In this document: positions 1 through 4,652 of the stretch, piece after piece
Layout of the letters: each line of letters starts with the position of its first letter
Position numbering within the stretch: position 1 is the stretch's first letter
NCBI GenBank assembly: GCA_021826485.1
Contig: JAKAZX010000200.1
Span: 1 to 7,396, forward strand
Reading direction: 5' to 3'
DNA from: Pseudomonadota bacterium
GTDB taxonomy: Bacteria; Pseudomonadota; Alphaproteobacteria; Acetobacterales; Acetobacteraceae
Length of the DNA: 7,396 nucleotides
Program-made: the position numbers and the translations under genes
Notes under the pieces: model-generated
What the model was told of the DNA's origin: nothing
Databases searched by the model: none
What the model saw: only the letters and a program-made list of their open reading frames with translations

Positions 1-1
1 G

Positions 2-172
2 AAGCTGCCGGCGCTGCGCCACGCCACGCCGTTCCTGCGCCGCGAACTCGCGCATGCGCTGCGCCTGCGCTACGCGCCGGACCTGTCGTTCCAGGCTGAC
101 ACCAGCCTCGACTATGCGATGCACGTCAACGAATTGCTGCACCGGCCGGAGGTGCGGCGGGACCTGGACTGA
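2..172 (+). CDS. rbfA: RbfA, 30S ribosome-binding factor A (3' end only)
   Basis: Only the last 56 codons are present; the start lies left of the window. RbfA is a small KH-fold protein that binds the free 30S subunit and helps mature the 5' end of 16S rRNA, notably during cold adaptation. The visible tail fits the family's C-terminal half: an FLRRELA helix, then LRYAPDLSFQAD, where family members read LR..PeL.F..D, then the S-D-Y...V-N-E-L-L helix. The reading frame ends in TGA at 170-172. Its position before truB, rpsO and pnp is the classical order in proteobacteria, which supports the call despite the short fragment. An alternative identity is unlikely. Confidence 0.88.
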   Translation, partial: KLPALRHATPFLRRELAHALRLRYAPDLSFQADTSLDYAMHVNELLHRPEVRRDLD

Positions 173-202
173 TCGACGGCATTATTGACGCACCGCGCGG
201 GA

Positions 203-230
203 TTGACACCACCAGCGCCGGGAATATGGC
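203..230 (+). promoter_or_regulatory. Candidate sigma-70-type promoter for the DUF29 gene
   Basis: A perfect TTGACA (203-208) is followed after 16 bases by TATGGC (225-230), which shares only the first three bases with TATAAT. Transcription would start near 236-238, giving a leader of about 20 bases before the ATG at 258, with GGAG (246-249) inside it. An exact -35 hexamer is unusual in DNA this GC-rich. Alphaproteobacterial promoters often keep the -35 and vary the -10. The site is in the right place to drive the DUF29 gene and perhaps truB independently of rbfA. The weak -10 makes this tentative. Confidence 0.4.
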
Positions 231-257
231 TTGTCTCGCGGTCACGGAGCAGCGGAG

Positions 258-701
258 ATGGGCGGCGACAGCAGGTACGAGACCGATTTCTACGGCTGGG
301 CGGAGGAGCAGGCCGACTTGCTGCGCCGTGGCCGCCTCTCCGAAGCGGATATCGGGCATATCGCCGAGGAAATCGCCAGCATGGGACGGGCCGAGCGGCG
401 CGAACTGGTGAATCGGCTCGCCGTGCTGCTGTTGCATCTCTTGAAATGGGCGCATCAGCCGGAGCGGCGGGGCAAAAGCTGGCGGCTGACCGTCGCCGAA
501 CAGCGCCGCCAGATCGCCCGCCATCTGCGCGACAACCCCAGCTTGATGCCCGAGATCGATGCGGCGATGGCAGACGCCTATGGTGATGCCATCCTGCGCG
601 CCGAGGCGGAGACGGACCTGCCGCGGGACAGCTTCCCCTGGTCCTGCCCGTGGTCCTTCGCCGAGACGCTGGACGAAGCGTTCTGGCCGGAACGGCGCTG
701 A
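258..701 (+). CDS. DUF29 family protein of unknown function
   Basis: The 147-residue product matches the DUF29 family across its whole length. It has YETDFYGWAEEQA (residues 7-19), the helix IAEEIASMGRAERREL (35-50), RLAVLLLHLLKW (53-64) with QPERR, SWRLTVAEQRRQI (74-86), NPSL (93-96) and the C-terminal FPWSCPWSF...LDEAFWP (126-144). The family is mostly helical and common in cyanobacteria and some alphaproteobacteria, often in several copies; no biochemical role is established as far as I know. No signal peptide or membrane segment is visible. The ATG at 258 is chosen because GGAG (246-249) lies 8 bases upstream and the family homology starts at once; an in-frame TTG at 231 would add nine residues unlike the family. 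It lies 85 bases after rbfA and 101 before truB, so it interrupts a normally tight pair and is probably a lineage-specific insertion. Confidence 0.88.
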   Translation: MGGDSRYETDFYGWAEEQADLLRRGRLSEADIGHIAEEIASMGRAERRELVNRLAVLLLHLLKWAHQPERRGKSWRLTVAEQRRQIARHLRDNPSLMPEIDAAMADAYGDAILRAEAETDLPRDSFPWSCPWSFAETLDEAFWPERR

Positions 702-802
702 CCCGCAGGCGCGCTTGCCTTCCGCCCGCGCGTCTGCTTCACCCCGCGCCCGCCGTCCTGCCGCCGACGTGGCCGGGACCGCGTCTCCGAGGAACCGAAC
801 CG

Positions 803-1729
803 ATGCGCCAACGCAAGCCGCGCGGCCGCAAGCTCGATGGCTGGCTGATCGTGGACAAGCCGCCGGGCCTGACCAGCACCGACGTGGTCAACCGCGTCCG
901 CCGCGCCTTCGACGCGCAGAAGGCAGGCCATGGCGGCACGCTGGACCCGCTGGCGACCGGCGTCCTGCCGGTCGCCTTCGGCGCCGCCACCAAGACCGTG
1001 CCCTATGTGATGGACGGCACCAAGGTGTACCGTTTCACGCTGCGCTTCGGCGAGGCGCGGGACACCGACGATGCCGACGGGCAGGTGACCGGGCGCAGCG
1101 AGGCGCGGCCGAGCGATGCCGCGATCGCCGCCGCGCTGCCGGGGTTCCGCGGCGAGATCATGCAGGTGCCGCCGGCCTTCTCCGCGATCAAGGTGGCCGG
1201 GGAGCGGGCCTACGACCTCGCGCGCGCCGGCGCGCCGCCGGCGCTGGAGGCGCGGCCGGCGCGGGTCGATCGGTTCGACCTGGTGGCGCGCCCGGATGCC
1301 GATACCGCGGTGTTCGAGGTGCAGTCGGGCAAGGGCGTCTATATGCGCAGCCTCGCCCGCGACCTTGCCGCCGCCTGCGGCACGCTCGGCCATGTCGCCG
1401 CCCTGCGCCGGCTGCGGGTCGGCCCCTTCGCGGAACAGGGCGCGATTCCGCTGGACAAACTGCTGCGCGCGGAGGATACCCCACCGACTTCCCCGGACGT
1501 CCTGCTTCCCGTCGCGACCGCGCTGGCCGACATCCCGGCGCTGGCCTTGACGGAAGCGGAAGCCTTCGGCCTCGGCCACGGTCAGGCAATCAGCCTGGTC
1601 ACGCTGATGGGCCGCATTCCACCGGCGGCCGACCCCGATGGGGGGTTGGCCCGCGCGATGGCGGGGGGGCGCGTGATCGGGCTTTGCCGGCTGGAGGATG
1701 GCTGGCTCAAGCCCGAACGGCTGCTGTAG
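803..1729 (+). CDS. truB: tRNA pseudouridine(55) synthase TruB
   Basis: TruB isomerises uridine 55 in the T-loop of elongator tRNAs to pseudouridine and also acts as a tRNA folding chaperone in the cytoplasm. The 308-residue length is normal for the family. LDGWLIVDKPPGLTS (11-25) is the N-terminal family signature. GHGGTLDPLATGVLPV (42-57) contains the catalytic Asp48, at the same number as in E. coli TruB, and Tyr76 of KVYRF matches the conserved active-site Tyr76. VPPAFSAIKVAGERAYDLAR and the KGVYMRSLARDL segment (conserved Arg) follow, then the C-terminal domain ending in CRLEDGWLKPERLL. The ATG at 803 is preceded by GAGGAA (789-794) at 8 bases; an upstream in-frame start would add residues with no family resemblance. 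Two poly-G runs (1640-1645, 1663-1669) lie near the 3' end but the frame is intact. rpsO follows after 40 bases, probably in the same operon. Confidence 0.97.
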   Translation: MRQRKPRGRKLDGWLIVDKPPGLTSTDVVNRVRRAFDAQKAGHGGTLDPLATGVLPVAFGAATKTVPYVMDGTKVYRFTLRFGEARDTDDADGQVTGRSEARPSDAAIAAALPGFRGEIMQVPPAFSAIKVAGERAYDLARAGAPPALEARPARVDRFDLVARPDADTAVFEVQSGKGVYMRSLARDLAAACGTLGHVAALRRLRVGPFAEQGAIPLDKLLRAEDTPPTSPDVLLPVATALADIPALALTEAEAFGLGHGQAISLVTLMGRIPPAADPDGGLARAMAGGRVIGLCRLEDGWLKPERLL

Positions 1730-1769
1730 CCGCCACGCGACGTTCCAACCCATTCGACAGGAGCAGATG

Positions 1770-2039
1770 ATGTCGATCACCGCGGAGCGCCGCAGCGCGC
1801 TCGTCAGCGAATACGCGACCGGCGCGGCCGATACCGGCAGCCCGGAGGTTCAGGTCGCCCTGTTGTCCGAGCGCATCGGCAATCTGACCGAGCATCTCAA
1901 GACCCACGCCAAGGATTTCCACAGCCGGCGCGGTCTGCTGGTGCTGGTCGGCCGCCGCCGCCGGCTGCTCGACTACCTGAAACGGAAAGACCAGGCCCGC
2001 TACGAGGCGCTGATCGGCCGGCTCAACCTGCGCCGCTGA
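1770..2039 (+). CDS. rpsO: 30S ribosomal protein S15
   Basis: S15 is a primary binder of the central domain of 16S rRNA and forms an intersubunit bridge to 23S rRNA. The product is 89 residues, the standard length, and begins MSITAERRSALVSEYA. Conserved TGSPEVQVALLSERI (22-36) is followed by LTEHLKTHAKDFHSRRGLL (39-57), with His42, Asp49 and Ser52 at the rRNA-contact positions, and by the basic RRRRLLDYLKRKD and C-terminal LNLRR. Two ATGs stand in tandem (1767 and 1770). I chose the second because AGGAG (1759-1763) is 6 bases from it but only 3 from the first, and because it gives the family's exact N-terminus. It sits 40 bases after truB with no visible promoter or terminator between, so read-through from truB is likely. 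Confidence 0.98.
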   Translation: MSITAERRSALVSEYATGAADTGSPEVQVALLSERIGNLTEHLKTHAKDFHSRRGLLVLVGRRRRLLDYLKRKDQARYEALIGRLNLRR

Positions 2040-2043
2040 TCGC

Positions 2044-2057
2044 CCGCCTTCGGGTGG
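2044..2057 (+). terminator. UUCG-capped hairpin just after rpsO
   Basis: CCGCC (2044-2048) pairs with GGTGG (2053-2057), including one G-U pair, around a TTCG loop. This gives a C(UUCG)G tetraloop, an exceptionally stable RNA cap. It starts 5 bases after the rpsO stop codon. No run of T follows, so it is more likely to protect the rpsO mRNA 3' end, or to act with the next hairpin as a weak attenuator, than to be a full intrinsic terminator. Confidence 0.45.
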
Positions 2058-2065
2058 TCCTGCCC

Positions 2066-2095
2066 GGCCGGCGCCCCATATCAACGGCGCCGGCC
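2066..2095 (+). terminator. Perfect 10-bp GC hairpin downstream of rpsO
   Basis: GGCCGGCGCC (2066-2075) is the exact reverse complement of GGCGCCGGCC (2086-2095), with a 10-base loop (ccatatcaac). Being all G-C, the stem is strong. No T-tract follows, so factor-independent termination is uncertain. It could be the rpsO attenuator, an exonuclease barrier, or an RNase III substrate in the rpsO-pnp transcript. Confidence 0.45.
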
Positions 2096-2133
2096 ACCAC
2101 CCCCCGCGTCATGGGGATGCGGGGCAACGCCGA

Positions 2134-2175
2134 CCGGGGGTCCGCCCCCGGACTGCCGCGCGCCAGCGGCGGACC
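2134..2175 (+). promoter_or_regulatory. Overlapping alternative stems in the pnp leader
   Basis: CCGGGGG (2134-2140) pairs with CCCCCGG (2145-2151) around a TCCG loop. Alternatively GGTCCGCC (2139-2146) pairs with GGCGGACC (2168-2175), an 8-bp perfect stem. The two share bases 2139-2146 and cannot both form. Such exclusive pairings are the basis of RNA switches, but in DNA this GC-rich they also arise by chance. No ligand class or known riboswitch core is recognised. Confidence 0.25.
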
Positions 2176-2315
2176 GACAGACGGCCGATCCGGCACTTCT
2201 GCCGCATGCAGGGGCCAGGACGGCGCCTCCGGCCACATGGCTCCGCGGTTCTGCGAACGCCCGCAGACCGCTCCCATGCAGCCCGAGACGCCGTTCCCCT
2301 GCGCAGAGCTTCGGA

Positions 2316-2364
2316 TCGTCCCTGCCGTCCGCCCGCCGTCCGCGCGCCCAACAGGGACGACAGG
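2316..2364 (+). promoter_or_regulatory. Stem-loop sequestering the pnp Shine-Dalgarno site
   Basis: TCGTCCCTG (2316-2324) is the exact reverse complement of CAGGGACGA (2352-2360). The right arm contains AGGGA (2353-2357), the only well-spaced Shine-Dalgarno sequence for the pnp ATG at 2365 (7 bases). When folded, the site would be fully paired and the stem would end 4 bases before the start codon. The 27-base loop holds two near-identical 11-base units (2324-2334 and 2335-2345). PNPase is known to repress its own mRNA in E. coli through its structured leader; here the geometry suggests control of ribosome access, which is inference. Confidence 0.5.
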
Positions 2365-4542
2365 ATGTTCAACTACTTCCGCAAGGAACTCGACTGGGGC
2401 GGGCGCAAGCTCGTCCTGGAAACCGGCAAGGTCGCGCGCCAGGCCGACGGCGCCGTGATGGCCCGCTACGGCGACACGATCGTGCTGTGCACCGCCGTCG
2501 GTGCCCGCAGCGCGCGGCCGGGGCAGGATTTCTTCCCGCTCACCGTGAACTACCAGGAAAAGAGCTTCGCGGCCGGCAAGATCCCGGGCGGCTTCTTCAA
2601 GCGCGAGGGGCGGCCGAGCGAGCATGAGACGCTGGTCTCCCGCCTGATCGACCGGCCGATCCGCCCGCTGTTCCCCGAGGGCTTCCGCAACGAAGTCCAG
2701 GTGATCGCGACCGTGCTGAGCCACGACCTGGAGAATGACCCGGACATCGTCGCCCTGATCGGCTGTTCGGCGGCGCTGACGCTGTCAGGCATTCCGTTCT
2801 TCGGCCCGGTCGGCGCGGCCCGCATCGGCCATGTCGATGGCGAGTACGTGCTGAACCCGACCCCCGAGCAGGCCGACCGCTCGCAGCTCGACCTGGTGGT
2901 CGCCGGCACGCGCGAGGGCGTGCTGATGGTGGAGAGCGAGGCGCACGAACTGCCCGAGGACGTGATGCTCGGCGCCGTCACCTTCGGCCATGCCGCCTTC
3001 CAGCCGGTGATCGACGCCATCATCGCCCTGGCCGAGCACGCGGCGCGCGAACCGTGGCCACTGCCGGCGCCGGACGAAACGCAGCGGTCGCTGGCCGCCC
3101 GCGTCGATGCGCTGGCCCGCGCGCCGCTCGCCGAGGCCTATCGCGAGCAGCAGAAGCAGGCGCGCCACGAGCGCATCGAGACGGCCAAGAAGGCGGCGGC
3201 CGAGGCGCTGGCGACGGAAGGTCTGGAAGCGGATCGCGCCAAGCCGCTGTTCAAGGAGCTGGAGGCGGACATCGTCCGCAACGCCATCCTGGACACTGGC
3301 CTGCGCATCGACGGGCGCGACACGCGCACCGTGCGCCCGATCGTCGCCGAAGTGGGCGTGCTGCCGCGCGCGCACGGCAGCGCGCTGTTCACCCGCGGCG
3401 AGACGCAGGCGCTGTGCGTGGCCACGCTCGGCACCGCGCAGGACGAGCAGATCGTCGATGCGCTGGAGGGCGAGCATCGCCGCCACTTCATGCTGCACTA
3501 CAACTTCCCCCCCTACTCGGTCGGCGAGACCGGCCGCATGGGCAGCCCGGGGCGGCGCGAGATCGGCCACGGCAAGCTGGCGTGGCGGGCGCTGCACCCG
3601 CTGCTGCCGGGCAAGGACAAGTTCCCCTACACGGTGCGCGTGGTCAGCGAGATCACCGAGAGCAACGGCAGCTCCTCCATGGCCACGGTGTGCGGCACCT
3701 CGCTTGCGATGATGGACGCCGGCGTGCCGCTGGCGCGGCCGGTCGCCGGCATCGCCATGGGGCTGATCAAGGAGGACCGCGGCTTCGCCGTGCTGTCCGA
3801 CATCCTGGGCGACGAGGATCATCTGGGCGACATGGACTTCAAGGTCGCCGGCACCGAGCGGGGCGTCACCTCCCTGCAGATGGACATCAAGATCACCTCG
3901 ATCACGCCCGAGATCATGCGCGTCGCGCTGGATCAGGCGCGGGACGGGCGGATGCACATCCTGGGCGAGATGGCGAAGGCGCTGACCGGTGCGCGCAGCG
4001 ACGTGGCGGCGACGGCACCGCGCATCCACGTCATCAACGTGCCGAAGGACAAGATCCGCGAGGTGATCGGCACCGGCGGCAAGGTGATCCGCGAGATCGT
4101 CGAGCAGACCGGCACCAAGATCGACATCGACGACGACGGCACCATCAAGATCGCCGCGACCGAGGCCGACCGGGCGCAGGCCGCGATCGACTGGATCCGT
4201 GGCATCGTCGCGGAGCCGGAAATCGGCGTGATCTACCCCGGGAAAGTGGTCAAGACCGCCGATTTCGGCGCCTTCGTCAATTTCCTCGGCTCCCGCGACG
4301 GGCTCGTGCATATCAGCGAGCTGACGCAGGGCCGGGTCGCCAAGACCAATGACGTGGTCAATGTCGGCGACGCGGTGAAGGTGAAGGTGCTGGGCTTCGA
4401 CGACCGCGGCAAGGTGAAGCTGTCGATGCGCGTGGTCGATCAGGCGACCGGCGAGGACATCACCGACAAGGTCGGCCCCAAGGGCGGCCGGGGCGACAAC
4501 CGGCCGGACGGGCGGCGCGAGCGCGAGGCGGTGACGGAGTGA
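2365..4542 (+). CDS. pnp: Polynucleotide phosphorylase (PNPase)
   Basis: PNPase is a trimeric 3'-5' exoribonuclease that uses phosphate to release nucleoside diphosphates; it takes part in mRNA decay and in the RNA degradosome. The 725-residue product has the full domain set. The first RNase PH domain (about 10-145) includes the FFKREGRPSEHET segment from residue 77. A helical linker (about 150-300) follows. The second RNase PH domain (about 313-545) has LFTRGETQAL (341-350), GSSSMA (435-440) and ILGDEDHLGDMDFK, where Asp485, Asp491 and Lys493 correspond to E. coli Asp486, Asp492 and Lys494. The KH domain (about 553-612) has the GTGGK loop (569-573), and an S1 domain spans about 621-692. A charged, Gly/Arg-rich tail ends the protein. 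The ATG at 2365 gives the typical alphaproteobacterial start MFNYFRKELDWGGRKL and has AGGGA 7 bases upstream; the open frame continues upstream to 2206 without family similarity. Nothing catalytic is missing. Confidence 0.98.
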   Translation: MFNYFRKELDWGGRKLVLETGKVARQADGAVMARYGDTIVLCTAVGARSARPGQDFFPLTVNYQEKSFAAGKIPGGFFKREGRPSEHETLVSRLIDRPIRPLFPEGFRNEVQVIATVLSHDLENDPDIVALIGCSAALTLSGIPFFGPVGAARIGHVDGEYVLNPTPEQADRSQLDLVVAGTREGVLMVESEAHELPEDVMLGAVTFGHAAFQPVIDAIIALAEHAAREPWPLPAPDETQRSLAARVDALARAPLAEAYREQQKQARHERIETAKKAAAEALATEGLEADRAKPLFKELEADIVRNAILDTGLRIDGRDTRTVRPIVAEVGVLPRAHGSALFTRGETQALCVATLGTAQDEQIVDALEGEHRRHFMLHYNFPPYSVGETGRMGSPGRREIGHGKLAWRALHPLLPGKDKFPYTVRVVSEITESNGSSSMATVCGTSLAMMDAGVPLARPVAGIAMGLIKEDRGFAVLSDILGDEDHLGDMDFKVAGTERGVTSLQMDIKITSITPEIMRVALDQARDGRMHILGEMAKALTGARSDVAATAPRIHVINVPKDKIREVIGTGGKVIREIVEQTGTKIDIDDDGTIKIAATEADRAQAAIDWIRGIVAEPEIGVIYPGKVVKTADFGAFVNFLGSRDGLVHISELTQGRVAKTNDVVNVGDAVKVKVLGFDDRGKVKLSMRVVDQATGEDITDKVGPKGGRGDNRPDGRREREAVTE

Positions 4543-4547
4543 TGCCG

Positions 4548-4587
4548 GCCGCGCCGGTCCGCCTGGCCTGATGCGGACCGGCGCGGC
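4548..4587 (+). terminator. 15-bp perfect hairpin after pnp
   Basis: The 15 bases at 4548-4562 (GCCGCGCCGGTCCGC) are the exact reverse complement of 4573-4587, with a 10-base loop (ctggcctgat). The stem begins 5 bases after the pnp stop codon. It is the strongest inverted repeat seen in the window and most likely ends or protects the pnp transcript. It lacks a following T-run on either strand, so termination may be imperfect or Rho-assisted; in GC-rich alphaproteobacteria such U-less hairpins are common at gene ends. Confidence 0.6.
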
Positions 4588-4593
4588 ACGCGT

Positions 4594-4599
4594 TACAAT
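4594..4599 (+). promoter_or_regulatory. Possible -10 element before the flavoprotein gene
   Basis: TACAAT matches five of six bases of TATAAT and is the most AT-rich spot in the pnp-flavoprotein gap. A start near 4606 would give a leader of about 47 bases. No convincing -35 lies at the right distance, because that stretch falls in the right arm of the pnp hairpin. The site also lies in the loop of a small inverted repeat (CACGC 4587-4591, GCGTG 4601-4605). Tentative. Confidence 0.28.
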
Positions 4600-4606
4600 A
4601 GCGTGA

Positions 4607-4630
4607 CGGGACGGGCGCTGGCCCGCCCCG
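4607..4630 (+). promoter_or_regulatory. Leader hairpin upstream of the flavoprotein gene
   Basis: CGGG-A-CGGGC (4607-4616) pairs with GCCCG-C-CCCG (4621-4630): nine G-C pairs with one A-C mismatch around a GCTG loop. It ends 7 bases before the Shine-Dalgarno GAGGGGA (4638-4644). It could modulate translation of the flavoprotein or stabilise the mRNA 5' end. No known regulator or riboswitch is recognised. Confidence 0.3.
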
Positions 4631-4652
4631 CAATCGCGAGGGGACAGGCGCG

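Larger units (their letters stand above)
2040..2364 (+). other. Gene-free, hairpin-rich rpsO-pnp spacer (pnp leader)
   Basis: No convincing gene is present in these 325 bases; open frames here are short and show no family features. Inverted repeats found by eye are: 2044-2057 (UUCG loop), 2066-2095 (10-bp stem), 2134-2151 (7-bp stem, 4-base loop), 2191-2204 (CGGCA/TGCCG), 2245-2271 (GCGG-T-TCTGCG with CGCAGACCGC, 10 pairs and one bulged T) and 2316-2360 (9-bp stem over the pnp Shine-Dalgarno). No clear promoter is visible. In E. coli the equivalent spacer holds the rpsO attenuator, a pnp promoter and the RNase III-processed leader through which PNPase represses itself. A comparable role here is inference. 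Confidence 0.6.

Noticed and set aside
185..190. TTGACG as another -35 element
   Set aside because: No -10-like sequence at 16-18 bases; the site falls in the spacer before the better TTGACA at 203.
231..257. TTG at 231 as start of the DUF29 gene
   Set aside because: It would add nine non-conserved residues, would lie at or before the likely transcription start, and lacks a Shine-Dalgarno; ATG 258 has GGAG 8 bases upstream.
578..1780. Minus-strand 400-codon frame and plus-strand 403-codon frame (559-1770) over truB
   Set aside because: Both overlap truB in other frames; translations are Arg/Ala/Pro-rich with no recognisable domain and no good start context.
2206..2364. In-frame upstream extension of pnp (53 codons)
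   Set aside because: No similarity to PNPase N-termini, which begin as seen at 2365; the extension lies in the hairpin-rich leader, and the ATG at 2365 has the better ribosome site.
2054..2458. Plus-strand 134-codon frame from the rpsO-pnp spacer into pnp
   Set aside because: It overlaps pnp out of frame, has no ribosome site or family feature, and the inverted repeats explain the spacer better.
2785..4311. Minus-strand open frame of 508 codons opposite pnp
   Set aside because: Same kind of shadow: low-complexity Asp/His/Arg/Leu composition, no motif, and pnp on the other strand is unmistakable.
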